64,000 nucleotides of DNA from contig NZ_FMHZ01000002.1 in NCBI RefSeq assembly GCF_900090315.1, forward strand, positions 2,024,501-2,088,500, written 5' to 3'. The notes below the pieces were generated by a model. The model was not told the DNA's origin and made no database searches. It saw only the letters and a program-made list of their open reading frames with translations. The translations under genes and the position numbers were made by a program. The DNA is from Micromonospora citrea. Lineage in GTDB: Bacteria; Actinomycetota; Actinomycetes; Mycobacteriales; Micromonosporaceae. Position 1 is the first letter of the stretch, and each line of letters begins with the position of its first letter. Shown piece by piece: positions 18,512 to 27,076 of the stretch.

Positions 18512-19201
18512 TCAGCGCTTGGTCGCGGCCTTCTTGGCCGGCGCCTTCTTCGCCGGGGCCTTCTTGGCCGCGGCGCTCCTGCTCGCCACCGCGGTGGTCT
18601 TCTTCGCCGCGGTGGCCTTCGTCGCCGCGGCGGTCTTCTTCGCCGGGGCCGCCTTGGTGGTCGCGGTCTTCTTCGCCGCGGTGGTCCTGGTCGCCTTCGC
18701 CGCCGGGGCCGTCTTGGCCGCGGTGGTCTTCTTCGCCGCGGCGGTCTTCTTCGCCGCGGGCGTGGTCGCCTTGGCACCGGTCGCCTTCGCGCCCGTGGCC
18801 TTGGCACCGGTCGCCTTGGCTCCGGTCGCCTTGGCACCCGTGGCCTTGGCGCCGGTGGCCTTCGCCCCGGTGGTCTTGGCGGCGGCCGTGGCGGTCTTCT
18901 TCGCCGCCGCCGTGGCCTTCGGCACCTTGCCGCTGGCCACCATCTCCTTGAATCCGGCGCCCGGACGGAAGGTCGGGACGGATGTCTTCTTGACCTTCAC
19001 CGCCTCGCCGGTCCGCGGGTTGCGCGCTGTTCGGGCGCCCCGGACGCGCTTCTCGAACGCTCCGAATCCGGTGATCGCCACCTTCTCGCCCTTGGTGACC
19101 GCCGCCTGGACCTCAGCGAGGACCGCGTCGAGCGCGGCCGTCGCCGTCTTCCGGTCCCCCAGGCGAACGGCGAGCGCCTCGATGAGCTCGGCCTTGTTCA
19201 C
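18512..19201 (-). CDS. hupB: HU-family nucleoid protein with histone H1-like tail
   Basis: 229 residues. Residues 1-92 are a standard HU fold ([43 protein letters not shown]). From about 100 the protein is a Lys/Ala/Thr-rich tail of about 135 residues with seven exact pentapeptide repeats KATGA followed by AAKKT-type repeats. This is the HupB/HupS/Hlp build of actinobacteria, where the tail binds DNA and is heavily modified. GTG start at 19199-19201 with GGGAGGAAG upstream. It is separated from leuD by the leuCD terminator. Confidence 0.95.
   Translation of the reverse strand: MNKAELIEALAVRLGDRKTATAALDAVLAEVQAAVTKGEKVAITGFGAFEKRVRGARTARNPRTGEAVKVKKTSVPTFRPGAGFKEMVASGKVPKATAAAKKTATAAAKTTGAKATGAKATGAKATGAKATGAKATGAKATGAKATTPAAKKTAAAKKTTAAKTAPAAKATRTTAAKKTATTKAAPAKKTAAATKATAAKKTTAVASRSAAAKKAPAKKAPAKKAATKR
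18760..18870 (-). repeat. 15-bp in-frame repeats encoding KATGA
   Basis: Seven consecutive 15-bp units encode Lys-Ala-Thr-Gly-Ala in the HU tail. Codons vary slightly between units (GCC/GCG/GGC/GGA), so the peptide is conserved more than the DNA, which argues for selection on the protein. Confidence 0.85.
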
Positions 19202-19317
19202 GACTTCCTCCCGATTGTGCAACTGACTCGACGCGAGCCATTCTGCGCGCACGGTATGCCCTGTGCTGCCGGGACACAAACATTCGGTGGAAAAAAGCCC
19301 TTGTGTCGTAACGGATT

Positions 19318-19347
19318 CGCCCCCACCGGGTCGGACCGGTGGGGGCG
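19318..19347 (-). terminator. Terminator-like hairpin downstream of leuD
   Basis: Perfect 12-bp stem 19318-19329 / 19336-19347 with a 6-base loop, 27 bases after the leuD stop codon. The gap 19202-19374 also holds the hupB upstream region, with an A-rich run at 19291-19296. Confidence 0.7.
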
Positions 19348-19374
19348 GAAACCGCTGCGGGATCGGGCGTACGG

Positions 19375-19962
19375 CTATGCGACCGTCGGCAGGAACGGCG
19401 GCCTGGTGGCCTCGAAGGCGCTGATCTCGGCCTCGTGCCGGAGGGTGAGTCCAATGTCGTCCAAGCCCTCCATCAGCCGCCAGCGGCTGAAGTCGTCCAG
19501 CGGGAACGACCAGGTGGCATCGCCGACCCGGACCTGCCGGGCGGTCAGGTCGACCGTGACCGCGGTGGTCGGATCGGCCTCGACGAGACCCCAGATCTCC
19601 TCGACGGCTTTCAATTCCAACTCGACCGGCAGCAACCCCTCCTTGAGCGCGTTGCCCCGGAAGATGTCACCGAAGCGGGGGGAGATCACGGCGCGGAAGC
19701 CCCAGTCGCGCAGCGCCCAGACGGCGTGCTCGCGCGAGGAGCCGGTGCCGAACTCCGGGCCCGCCACGAGAATCGATGATCCCGAATACGCCGCATCGTT
19801 GAGCACGAATTCCGGGTCCTCGCGCCACGCGCTGAACAAGCCGTCCGCGAAACCGGTCCGGGTCACCCGCTTGAGGTACACGGCGGGGATGATCTGATCG
19901 GTGTCCACATTGGAACGGCGCAGCGGCACGGCGGTGCCGGTGTGGGTGGTGAACCTGTCCAT
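19375..19962 (-). CDS. leuD: 3-isopropylmalate dehydratase small subunit
   Basis: 195 residues. With LeuC it isomerises 2-isopropylmalate to 3-isopropylmalate in leucine synthesis. The swivelling domain signature is clear: [60 protein letters not shown]. Length is normal. It starts 13 bases after leuC and shares its promoter. Confidence 0.97.
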   Translation of the reverse strand: MDRFTTHTGTAVPLRRSNVDTDQIIPAVYLKRVTRTGFADGLFSAWREDPEFVLNDAAYSGSSILVAGPEFGTGSSREHAVWALRDWGFRAVISPRFGDIFRGNALKEGLLPVELELKAVEEIWGLVEADPTTAVTVDLTARQVRVGDATWSFPLDDFSRWRLMEGLDDIGLTLRHEAEISAFEATRPPFLPTVA

Positions 19963-19975
19963 CTGCGGTGCCCTT

Positions 19976-21424
19976 CTACAGGTCGGCGGGAGCGGCCAGC
20001 CGGCCCGCCACGGCGGTGGCGGCGGCGACCGGCGGGGAGACCAGGTGGGTGCGTCCGCCCCGGCCCTGGCGGCCCTCGAAGTTGCGGTTGGAGGTGGAGG
20101 CGGAGCGCTGCCCCGGCGAGAGCGTGTCGGGGTTCATCCCCAGACACATCGAGCAGCCGGCGAAGCGCCACTCGGCCCCGGCGTCGGCGAAGACCTTGTC
20201 CAGCCCTTCCGCCTCGGCCGCCTCGCGCACCGCGGCGGAGCCGGGCACGACGAGCATCCGCACCCCGTCGGCGACGCGGTGCCCGCGCAGCACGTCGGCG
20301 GCGGCCCGGAGATCCTCCAGCCGGCCGTTGGTGCAGGAGCCGACGAAGACCACGTCGACGGCGAGGTCGCGCAGCGGGGTGCCGGCGCGCAGGTCCATGT
20401 ACTCCAGCGCGCGCCGCGCGGCCGTCCGCTCGGCCTCGGTGGCGAACTCCTCCGGATCCGGCACCACCGCGCCCAGCGGCGCGCCCTGGCCCGGGTTGGT
20501 GCCCCAGGTGACGAACGGGGTCACCGCGCCGGCGTCCAGGGTCACCTCGGCGTCGAAGGTCGCGCCCTCGTCGGTGGGCAGGGTTCGCCACCAGGCGACC
20601 GCCGCGTCCCAGTCGGCGCCCTTCGGGGCGTTCGGCCGCCCCTTCAGGTACGCGAACGTGGTCTCGTCCGGCGCGATCATGCCGGCCTTGGCGCCCCACT
20701 CGATCGACATGTTGGCGATGGTCATCCGCCCCTCCATGGACAGCGACCGGATCGCCTCGCCGCGGTACTCGACGATGTGCCCGCGCCCGCCGCCGGTGCC
20801 GACCTGGGCGATCAGCGCGAGCACCAGGTCCTTGGCGGTGACCCCGGGGGCGAGCTGCCCGGTGACGTTCACCGCCATCGTCTTCGGCCGGGCCTGCGGC
20901 AGCGTCTGGGTGGCCAGCACGTGCTCGACCTCACTCGTGCCGATGCCGAACGCGAGCGCGCCGAACGCGCCGTGGGTGGCCGTGTGCGAGTCGCCGCAGA
21001 CGATGGTCATGCCCGGCTGGGTGACGCCGAGCTGCGGGCCGATGACGTGCACGATGCCCTGGTTGGCGTCGCCCAGCGGGTGCAGCCGCACGCCGAACTC
21101 GGCGCAGTTGCGGCGCAGCGTCTCGATCTGCGTACGCGAGGTGGGGTCGGCGATGGTGAGCAGGTCGCCGCGCCGCTGCCGGAACGACGGGTCGGCGTAC
21201 CCCGTCGGGGTGTTGTGGTCCTCCGTCGCGAGCGTGAGGTCGGTGCGGCGCACCCGGCGGCCGGCGAGGCGCAGCCCGTCGAAGGCCTGCGGGCTGGTCA
21301 CCTCGTGCAGCAGGTGCAGGTCGATGAAGAGCAGATCGGGCTCGCCCTCGGCGGACCGTACGACGTGCGCGTCCCAGACCTTCTCGGCCAGGGTCCTCGG
21401 CTCGGTAGTAGTGACTCCCACCAT
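19976..21424 (-). CDS. leuC: 3-isopropylmalate dehydratase large subunit
   Basis: 482 residues. Aconitase-family [4Fe-4S] enzyme. Landmarks: N-terminal [67 protein letters not shown], and the cluster cysteines in [13 protein letters not shown] and [15 protein letters not shown] at 21422-21424 lies 6 bases after a -10 TAGGAT, so the transcript is probably leaderless. It is divergent from the IclR regulator, which likely controls it. Confidence 0.97.
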   Translation of the reverse strand: MVGVTTTEPRTLAEKVWDAHVVRSAEGEPDLLFIDLHLLHEVTSPQAFDGLRLAGRRVRRTDLTLATEDHNTPTGYADPSFRQRRGDLLTIADPTSRTQIETLRRNCAEFGVRLHPLGDANQGIVHVIGPQLGVTQPGMTIVCGDSHTATHGAFGALAFGIGTSEVEHVLATQTLPQARPKTMAVNVTGQLAPGVTAKDLVLALIAQVGTGGGRGHIVEYRGEAIRSLSMEGRMTIANMSIEWGAKAGMIAPDETTFAYLKGRPNAPKGADWDAAVAWWRTLPTDEGATFDAEVTLDAGAVTPFVTWGTNPGQGAPLGAVVPDPEEFATEAERTAARRALEYMDLRAGTPLRDLAVDVVFVGSCTNGRLEDLRAAADVLRGHRVADGVRMLVVPGSAAVREAAEAEGLDKVFADAGAEWRFAGCSMCLGMNPDTLSPGQRSASTSNRNFEGRQGRGGRTHLVSPPVAAATAVAGRLAAPADL

Positions 21425-21461
21425 CTGGACATCCTAAATTCTGGGAGGTAAATTTCGGCTT
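21425..21461. promoter_or_regulatory. Overlapping divergent leaderless promoters and operator of leuCD / IclR gene
   Basis: Only 37 bases separate the two start codons. For the regulator: -35 TGGACA (21426-21431), 17-base spacer, -10 TAAATT (21449-21454), then 7 bases to its GTG. For leuC on the other strand: -10 TAGGAT (21431-21436), 6 bases to its ATG. An inverted repeat AAATT (21436-21440) / AATTT (21451-21455) covers both -10 regions and is a good operator candidate for the IclR protein. In Streptomyces the NdgR orthologue regulates leuC and its own gene. Confidence 0.7.
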
Positions 21462-22160
21462 GTGGGACACAGTATGAGCGGTGTCGGCGTTCTCGACAAG
21501 GCGGTGGTCATCCTGGCCGCCTGCGTCGACGGCGCCAGCCTGGCCGAACTCGTTGAACGCACCAAGCTGCCCCGGGCCACCGCGCACCGGCTGGCGCAGG
21601 CGCTGGAGATCCACCGGATGCTGGTTCGGGACACCCAGGGCCGCTGGCGCCCCGGGCCGCGCCTGGGCGAACTCGCCAACGCCGCACCGGACGTGCTGCT
21701 GACGGCGGCGGAGCCGCTGCTGGCGGCGCTGCGGGACGCGACGGGCGAAAGCGCCCAGCTCTACCTGCGCCGCGCCGACGAGCGGATCTGCGTGGCCGCC
21801 GCGGAGCGGGCCAGCGGCCTGCGGGACACCGTGCCGGTCGGCTCGGTGCTGCCCATGACGGCCGGCTCGGCCGCCCAGATCCTGCTCGCGTGGGAGCCGC
21901 CCGAGGCGGTGATGCCGCTGCTGCCCCGGTCCAAGTTCACCGGCCGCACCCTGGCCGAGGTGCGCCGCCGCGGCTGGGCGCAGAGCGTCGCCGAACGCGA
22001 GGCGGGTGTGGCGAGCGTCTCCGCCCCGATCCGCGACCGCACGGGCCGGGTCATCGCCGCGATCAGCATCTCCGGCCCGATCGAGCGCCTGGGCCGCCGC
22101 CCCGGCGAACGCCACGCCATGGCCGTCGTCCGGGCCGGCCAACGCCTCTCCGGCCTCTGA
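21462..22160 (+). CDS. ndgR: IclR-family regulator (NdgR-like)
   Basis: 232 residues from the GTG at 21462, fixed by a -10 TAAATT seven bases upstream; an internal ATG at 21474 is the alternative. N-terminal winged helix: GVLDKAVVILAACVDGASLAELVERT, LPRATAHRLAQALE. C-terminal IclR effector domain: ESAQLYLRRADERICVAA, LPMTAGSAAQILLAW, SVAEREAGVASVSAPI and ISGPIERLG. Divergent placement from leuCD is conserved in actinobacteria, where NdgR/LtbR controls leucine and other amino acid genes. The symbol is given on synteny plus domain evidence. Confidence 0.88.
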   Translation: MGHSMSGVGVLDKAVVILAACVDGASLAELVERTKLPRATAHRLAQALEIHRMLVRDTQGRWRPGPRLGELANAAPDVLLTAAEPLLAALRDATGESAQLYLRRADERICVAAAERASGLRDTVPVGSVLPMTAGSAAQILLAWEPPEAVMPLLPRSKFTGRTLAEVRRRGWAQSVAEREAGVASVSAPIRDRTGRVIAAISISGPIERLGRRPGERHAMAVVRAGQRLSGL

Positions 22161-22189
22161 CCCCATCCGCGAGAGGGCGGCTGGAATGC

Positions 22190-22227
22190 GGAACGGCCCG
22201 TCCCACCGGGGTGGGACGGGCCGTTCC
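22190..22227 (-). terminator. Hairpin downstream of the first tRNA-Glu
   Basis: Stem 22190-22207 / 22210-22227, about 17 usable base pairs, immediately 3' of the tRNA-Glu transcribed leftwards. It could also stop the IclR transcript, which ends 30 bases before it. Confidence 0.75.
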
Positions 22228-22232
22228 AGATG

Positions 22233-22305
22233 TAGCCCCGACCGGATTCGAACCGGCGCTACCGCCTTGAGAGGGCGGCGTCCTGGGCCGCTAGACGACG
22301 GGGCC
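22233..22305 (-). tRNA. tRNA-Glu (anticodon CTC)
   Basis: 73 nt on the minus strand. The acceptor stem pairs GGCCCCG with CGGGGCT (ending G-U), discriminator A. The anticodon stem is CCGCC/GGCGG around loop CTCTCAA, giving CTC. The T arm has GTTCGAATC. No CCA is encoded. The sequence is identical to the copy at 22675-22747. Confidence 0.96.
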
Positions 22306-22674
22306 AAGACTTCGCTGCTTCCACCACCCTTCCGGGCGGTGCCGCTGTAGTCTAGCGGCGTCCCCTCCGGGGACGAAAACCGGGGCACCGAGACGGGGCG
22401 CGCCCAGGCCAGGCCGACCCCGGAGCACGCCCAGCCGGATCGCGCCGGGCCGGATCGCGCCGGGCGGAGAACGGCGGCATGGCGGCCACCCACCGGTGGG
22501 GTCGTCAGGTCGGCGCGATCGGGCCACCCACGATCGGGCCACCCAGGAGCGAGCCCCGCGAGGACGGGCCGATCGTGGGAAACGCCGCCCACCGGCCGGG
22601 CGTCGAGTTCGCCGCGAGCGGCCGGGCACGCGAAACGGCCCGCCCCACCGGAGTGGAACGGGCCGCTCAAGATG
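22306..22674. other. Spacer between duplicated tRNA-Glu genes, no gene seen
   Basis: This 369-base stretch holds the upstream region of the first tRNA-Glu, a short duplicated GGATCGCGCCGGGC motif near 22435-22465 and repeated GATCGGGCCACCCA motifs near 22518-22545. I find no credible coding sequence. Its right end carries a second tRNA-terminator-like hairpin at 22636-22665 (CGGCCCG / CGGGCCG with an internal mismatch) that resembles the one at 22190-22227. Confidence 0.6.
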
Positions 22675-22747
22675 TAGCCCCGACCGGATTCGAACCGGCG
22701 CTACCGCCTTGAGAGGGCGGCGTCCTGGGCCGCTAGACGACGGGGCC
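22675..22747 (-). tRNA. tRNA-Glu (anticodon CTC), second identical copy
   Basis: 73 nt, base-for-base the same as 22233-22305, offset 442 bp. The 3' hairpins of both copies are also related, while their upstream sequences differ, so the duplicated block covers the tRNA and its terminator. Confidence 0.96.
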
Positions 22748-22884
22748 AGAACCTGCCTTGCCGCACCGCTCTACCGAGCGGTGCGGCTGGACTCTATCAG
22801 AGAGAACCTCCGACCCCCTGACGGGAACCGGAGATGCTCTCCAGAGAGATCCAGCGCTCGAAGCTCTCTCGAACCTCGGCTGCG

Positions 22885-22956
22885 CTGGGGTACCAGGACT
22901 CGAACCTAGACTAACTGAACCAGAATCAGTCGGGCTGCCAATTACCCCATACCCCA
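22885..22956 (-). tRNA. tRNA-Gln (anticodon CTG)
   Basis: 72 nt on the minus strand. Acceptor TGGGGTA/TACCCCA with discriminator G; anticodon stem ACTGA/TCAGT around loop TTCTGGT, giving CTG; T-arm GGTTCGAGTCC. No encoded CCA. It lies just upstream of the tRNA-Glu copies on the same strand, so the three may form one transcription unit. Confidence 0.95.
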
Positions 22957-23063
22957 TTGGCCCCTTGCGGCGCCGGGAACAAACTTTACCCTCCCGGTGC
23001 CAGCAGGCCAAATCGAGCCCCCGAAACCGCCGCTGAGCTGCGCAGACAGGGCCTCGGCCCGGA

Positions 23064-23867
23064 TCAGGCGACGGGCACCACCGGATTGGTGAGCTCCCCG
23101 ATCCCCTCGATCCGCACGGTGACCGTATCCCCGTCCGTGAGCGGGCTAACCCCCGCCGGCGTGCCGGTGAGCACCACGTCGCCCGGCAGCAGCGTCATCA
23201 CGTGCGAGACGTACGACACCAGGGCCGGCACGTCGAAGACCATGTCCCGCGTCCGGCCGAGCTGGCGGACCTCCATCTCCTCGGGATTGCGCCCGACCTC
23301 GCAGCGGATCTCCAGGTCCCGGACGTCGAGCCCGGTGGTGATCCACGGCCCGATCGGGCAGAACGAGTCGAAGCCCTTGGCGCGGGTCCACTGGCCGTCG
23401 GAGCGCTGGAGGTCCCGGGCCGTGACGTCGTTGGCGCAGGTGTAGCCGAAGATGGCCCGCTCCGCGGCGGCCCGGTCGGCCCGACGCGCGCCGGGCGCGC
23501 CGATGACCACCGCCAGCTCGGCCTCGTGCTCGACCTGCTTGGAGAAGATCGGCAGCCGGATGGCGTCCCGGGGGCCGATCACGGAGGTGGACGGCTTGAG
23601 GAAGAGCAGCGGCTCCTTCGGCACCTCGCTGCCGTGTTCGGCGGCGTGCTCGGCGTAGTTGCGGCCGACGCAGACGACCTTGCTGGGCAGGATCGGCGAG
23701 AGCAGCCGGACGTCCGACAGCGCCCAGCGGGCTCCGCTGAAGGTGATCTGGCCGAACGGGTGGCCCTCGATCTCGGCGACGGTCAGGCCCTGCGGGCCCG
23801 CCTCCGGCTCGCCCTCGACGACCCCGAACGACATTCCCTTGGCATGAGCAAAACGAGCGATACGCAC
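23064..23867 (-). CDS. Fumarylacetoacetate hydrolase-family protein
   Basis: 267 residues. FAH-fold enzyme (2-hydroxyhepta-2,4-diene-1,7-dioate isomerase / acylpyruvase group): VVCVGRNYAEHAAEHG, FLKPSTSVIGP, EHEAELAVVIG (metal Glu residues), YTCANDVTARDLQ, KGFDSFCPIGPW and LLPGDVVLTGTPAGV. The true substrate is not predictable. GTG start at 23865-23867, six bases after TAGATT, so it is probably leaderless. The M. tuberculosis counterpart in the same syntenic block (Rv2993c) sits next to gltX; gltX is not at this position here. Confidence 0.9.
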   Translation of the reverse strand: MRIARFAHAKGMSFGVVEGEPEAGPQGLTVAEIEGHPFGQITFSGARWALSDVRLLSPILPSKVVCVGRNYAEHAAEHGSEVPKEPLLFLKPSTSVIGPRDAIRLPIFSKQVEHEAELAVVIGAPGARRADRAAAERAIFGYTCANDVTARDLQRSDGQWTRAKGFDSFCPIGPWITTGLDVRDLEIRCEVGRNPEEMEVRQLGRTRDMVFDVPALVSYVSHVMTLLPGDVVLTGTPAGVSPLTDGDTVTVRIEGIGELTNPVVPVA

Positions 23868-23873
23868 GTGGCC

Positions 23874-23879
23874 AATCTA
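23874..23879 (-). promoter_or_regulatory. -10 element of the FAH-family gene
   Basis: TAGATT on the minus strand, 6 bases before the GTG start; leaderless arrangement. Confidence 0.55.
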
Positions 23880-24053
23880 GCCCCGACGGGCGGCGCCCCG
23901 GCCGAGGCCACGACCGGTCGCGGCACGCCACCCGACCTCGACCCCGGGGCCGGCGCACTGTACGCCACCGGCCGCCCGCCCGGGCGGACTTCCCGACTTC
24001 GTACCCGCCCGGCGTCGCCGCGCCCCTAGCGTCGGCTCCGGAGGTTCGTTCGT

Positions 24054-25367
24054 ATGCCTGCATCGACACGACACCACAGGGCCCTCGCAGTGTTCGTACA
24101 CTGCCTCGGCATTCTCGCCGCCGTGCCGGCACTGCCCACGGCGGCACCGCCCGCGGCGGCCGCGCAGCCACCACCAGCGGCGGCCGCGCAGCCACCACCA
24201 GCGGCGGCCGCGCCGACCCCGGCGCCGGGCATGCCGTCGGCGCCGCCGGCGGTGCCGACCCCGACCCGGGCCGCCCCGCCGGTGGCGAAGCCGCCGGTCA
24301 CGGTGGCGGTGGCGCCGGAGAGCACGCCGTCGCCGCGCTACCGGATCGAGGTCCGCAACGCCGGCAGCACGCCGGTGGACACGACCGTGCGGCAGGAGCT
24401 GCCGCCTGGCGCCTCGGCGACCGCCATCACCACCGGCGGGCGGGCCAGCCGCGCCGGCGGCCAGTCGGCCACCGAGGTGACCTGGCAGCTCAAGCTGCCC
24501 GCCCGCAGCACCACCACCCTCGGCACGACGCTGACCACCGCCGCGCCGGACCGGCCGCTGACCGCGCCGGCCTGCGCCTTCGCCCGGGACGGCAACCGGC
24601 CGTACGACTGCGCGACGGCGACCTGGAACGCCGCCGCCCCGGCGGCCCCGCAGGAGACGGCGGAGACGCCGGCGTGGCGCCGGACGCCGGTGCTGCTGGC
24701 CGGGCTGGCCACGGTGGCGGTGCTCGCGATCGGCGGGGTCTGGACGTGGCGGCGGCGACGCCGGCGGCCCGTCGCCGCCGCCCTCTCCCCCGGCGGGCCG
24801 GGGACCGTCTACCCGAGGCCGGCCACGCCCCGGCCCGTGCAGGTCCGCCGCACGCCGTCGGTCTGGCTGATCGTCCCGGTGGCCGCCGCGGTGCTGGCCG
24901 GCACGGTGGGCACCGCCGCCTGGACGGCCACCCGGGAGGCCGCGTCCATCGACACCGACAGCCAGCCGACCAGCGGCGCGTGGATCGGTCAGGGCGCCAA
25001 CGGTGCGCTCGGCGAGCCGCTGCGCGAGTCCGCCTTCGAGTTCACCGTCTACCGGGTCGCGTGCGAACCGGGCCGCGGCGCGAGGCAGTGCCAGGCCACG
25101 GTCGGGGTGCGCAACCTCACGCCGGAGCAGCAGAGCTGGCACGGCCGGCTGCAACGGGCGTACCTGCCGGACGGCAACTTCGTCACCGCCGACGAGCAGG
25201 CCACCCGGGCCGCCAACCAGGGCCGGGACGTGTTCGCCCAGCCGATGGCGGCCGGCAGCCGGACGGTGCTGCCGCTGGTCTTCACGGTCGACGGGCAGGG
25301 GCCGCCCGAGCAGTTGGAGCTGCGCAGCGGGGTGTTCTCCGCCGGTGTCCGGGTGGACGTGCCCTGA
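24054..25367 (+). CDS. Secreted/membrane protein with Ala-Pro repeats and two membrane segments
   Basis: 437 residues, not a recognised named family. A signal peptide-like start (ALAVFVHCLGILAAVPALPTAAPP) is followed by AAAAQPPP repeats and a beta-rich domain of about 100 residues (PRYRIEVRNAGSTPVDTTVRQELPPG) resembling a DUF11/CARDB-type extracellular repeat. A transmembrane helix (LLAGLATVAVLAIGGVWTW) with an Arg-rich stop, a cytoplasmic linker, another helix (WLIVPVAAAVLAGTVGTAAW) and a C-terminal beta domain resembling DUF4352 follow. Two helices place both beta domains outside. GGAGG lies 9 bases before the ATG. Confidence 0.7.
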   Translation: MPASTRHHRALAVFVHCLGILAAVPALPTAAPPAAAAQPPPAAAAQPPPAAAAPTPAPGMPSAPPAVPTPTRAAPPVAKPPVTVAVAPESTPSPRYRIEVRNAGSTPVDTTVRQELPPGASATAITTGGRASRAGGQSATEVTWQLKLPARSTTTLGTTLTTAAPDRPLTAPACAFARDGNRPYDCATATWNAAAPAAPQETAETPAWRRTPVLLAGLATVAVLAIGGVWTWRRRRRRPVAAALSPGGPGTVYPRPATPRPVQVRRTPSVWLIVPVAAAVLAGTVGTAAWTATREAASIDTDSQPTSGAWIGQGANGALGEPLRESAFEFTVYRVACEPGRGARQCQATVGVRNLTPEQQSWHGRLQRAYLPDGNFVTADEQATRAANQGRDVFAQPMAAGSRTVLPLVFTVDGQGPPEQLELRSGVFSAGVRVDVP

Positions 25368-25388
25368 CCGGCGGCCGGGCGGCGGTCG

Positions 25389-25394
25389 TACCCT
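25389..25394 (+). promoter_or_regulatory. -10 element of a leaderless gene
   Basis: TACCCT, 7 bases before the GTG at 25402. It lies 21 bases after the preceding stop codon, implying an own promoter for the downstream gene. Confidence 0.55.
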
Positions 25395-25401
25395 TGGGTC
25401 C

Positions 25402-26370
25402 GTGACCGTCGCCCGCGCACCCGACCTGCCCGACGTGGGGGATCGTCGGGCGGCTCGGAGCGGACGACCGGGGCCGGCGACCAGCGTCCCCGTGGCGAGC
25501 TGGGTTCCGCTCATGGCGGCCCACGAGCGGCGCGCCGACTCCCTCACCGCGGGCCACCGCGCGCGCCGGGCCGCCCGGGAGCGGCACGCGATCGACGACT
25601 TCCTGTACGACTACTACGGCACCCGGCCCTCCGTGCTGCGGCGGTGGCACCCCGGGGTGGGTGTCCGCCTGGAGCCGGGGCCGGACGTCGCCGTCCCGCA
25701 CGGGCGGTGGCGCTGGTACGCGACGGACGCCGACGGGGTCGTGGGGCTCGACGTCGCGGCGTTCCTCGCCGACCGGGGCGACTCGGTGCGCTTCGTCCAC
25801 CGGTTGTTGTCCGCGATCGCGTCGCGCCCCGCCTTCACCGGCTGCTTCGGCCTGCACGAGTGGGCGATGGTGTACCGCCGTCGGGAGCACCGACACCCGC
25901 TCCCCCTGCGACTGGGGCAGGCGGGCACCGACGCGGTGGTCGAGTCGCACCAGATCCGCTGCACGCACTTCGACGCGTTCCGGTTCTTCACGCCCGAGGC
26001 GGTGCCCCTCAACCGGCTGCGCCCCACCAGGGAGAGCCAGGTGGAACTCGACCAGCCCGGCTGCCTGCACGCCTCGATGGACTGCCACAAGTGGGCGACC
26101 AAGCTGGGCCCCGCGGTCCCGGGGGACCTGGCGCTCGACTGCTTCGAGCTGGCGCGGGACATCCGCCTGCTCGACATGCGGGCGTCCCCGTACGACCTCT
26201 CCTCGTACGGGGAACCGGCGGTGGCCGTCGAGACCCCGGAGGGCAAGGCGGAGTACGTGGCCCGGCAACGCGAGTTCGCGCAGCGTGCCGGCCGGCTGCG
26301 CGACCGGCTGATCGAGGTGTGCGCGACGCTGCTGGACGCGGCGGAGCCGCCGGCAGGGGTGACCGGCTGA
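25402..26370 (+). CDS. Conserved actinobacterial protein usually annotated 3-methyladenine DNA glycosylase
   Basis: 322 residues. The segment RHAIDDFLYDYYGTRPSVLRR followed by WHPGVGV is the hallmark of an actinobacterial family commonly labelled 3-methyladenine DNA glycosylase; the label is weak because no HhH-GPD or AAG motif is visible. Other conserved-looking parts: CFGLHEWAMVYR, IRCTHFDAFRFF, LHASMDCHKWA and DIRLLDMRASPYDL. Several His, Cys and Asp residues could bind metal. Leaderless GTG start chosen from the -10 at 25389. It converges with the ArfB-like gene, four bases apart. Confidence 0.6.
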   Translation: MTVARAPDLPDVGDRRAARSGRPGPATSVPVASWVPLMAAHERRADSLTAGHRARRAARERHAIDDFLYDYYGTRPSVLRRWHPGVGVRLEPGPDVAVPHGRWRWYATDADGVVGLDVAAFLADRGDSVRFVHRLLSAIASRPAFTGCFGLHEWAMVYRRREHRHPLPLRLGQAGTDAVVESHQIRCTHFDAFRFFTPEAVPLNRLRPTRESQVELDQPGCLHASMDCHKWATKLGPAVPGDLALDCFELARDIRLLDMRASPYDLSSYGEPAVAVETPEGKAEYVARQREFAQRAGRLRDRLIEVCATLLDAAEPPAGVTG

Positions 26371-26374
26371 GCCG

Positions 26375-26800
26375 TCAGTCGCCGTCGACGCGGCGGTCGC
26401 GCTTGCGCTGCGACTGGCGCTTCTTCTCGGCCAGCCGACGCTCCTTGGCCCCACGCGAGGGCCGGGTCGGCCGGCGCGGCGGAGGTGGCGGGGCCGCCGC
26501 CTCGCGCAGCAGGGCGGCCATCCGTTCCCGGGCCGCCTCCCGGTTGGCCAACTGCGCGCGGTGCTCGCTGGCGGTGACGGTGAGCACGCCGTCGACGAGC
26601 CGCCCGGCGAGCCGTTCCATCGCCCGCGCCCGCAGCGGCTCGGGCACACCGGGCGACGCGCCCAGGTCGTAGCTCAGCTCGACGCGGGAGTCTGTGGTGT
26701 TGACGCCCTGGCCGCCGGGCCCGGACGAGCGGGAGAAACGCTCCCGCAGCTCAGCGGCGGGGACGACCCACCGGCCGGTCACCCGCAGTCCGTCGTCCAC
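26375..26800 (-). CDS. arfB: ArfB/YaeJ-like peptidyl-tRNA hydrolase (alternative ribosome rescue)
   Basis: 141 residues. The class I release-factor catalytic loop GGQ is present in FSRSSGPGGQGVNTTDSRVEL, without the codon-recognition domain. The C-terminus is a basic tail (GAKERRLAEKKRQSQRKRDRR) like the one ArfB inserts into the empty mRNA channel of stalled ribosomes. Length matches the family. GTG start at 26798-26800, six bases after a TAGCCT -10 on the minus strand (26807-26812), so probably leaderless; that -10 lies at the 3' end of the upstream small gene. Confidence 0.9.
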   Translation of the reverse strand: MDDGLRVTGRWVVPAAELRERFSRSSGPGGQGVNTTDSRVELSYDLGASPGVPEPLRARAMERLAGRLVDGVLTVTASEHRAQLANREAARERMAALLREAAAPPPPPRRPTRPSRGAKERRLAEKKRQSQRKRDRRVDGD

Positions 26801-26809
26801 ACCCCGAGG

Positions 26810-27076
26810 CTAACGCCCCGCCCGGGTGCTCGGGGTGGCGGACGGGCTCGGGGTCGGGGTCGGGGCGGGCTCGCCGTCGGAGCCGACGGCGGCGTACGCG
26901 ACCGCCCCCACCAGCAGCAGGGCGATCACCCCGATCTTCGTGGTGGCCACCTTGATCAGCAGCCACGCGGTGCGCCGGGCACCGGGCACGGTCTTCTTGA
27001 CGGTCTGGTAGTCGGCCCACCCGCGTCGCGCCCGGGCGTACGCCGACCCCACACCGGTTCCGATGAACAGGCCCAC
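26810..27076 (-). CDS. Small membrane protein, start uncertain
   Basis: 88 residues from the only usable in-frame start (GTG 27074-27076). Conserved-looking soluble part GSAYARARRGWADYQTVKKTVPGARRT, a helix IGVIALLLVGAVAYAAV and a Thr/Pro/Ser tail. In the same frame upstream of the GTG the DNA still encodes a good hydrophobic helix (ERPVIAALLLVG) back to a TGA at about 27132-27134, but without ATG, GTG or TTG. Either the true start is non-canonical, or a frameshift separates it from the ATG at 27123-27125. Function unknown. Confidence 0.55.
   Translation of the reverse strand: MGLFIGTGVGSAYARARRGWADYQTVKKTVPGARRTAWLLIKVATTKIGVIALLLVGAVAYAAVGSDGEPAPTPTPSPSATPSTRAGR

Noticed and set aside
22233..22956. 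Integrative element attachment site at the tRNA cluster
   Set aside because: No integrase, excisionase or partial tRNA duplicate flanks an insertion; the second tRNA-Glu is a complete copy.
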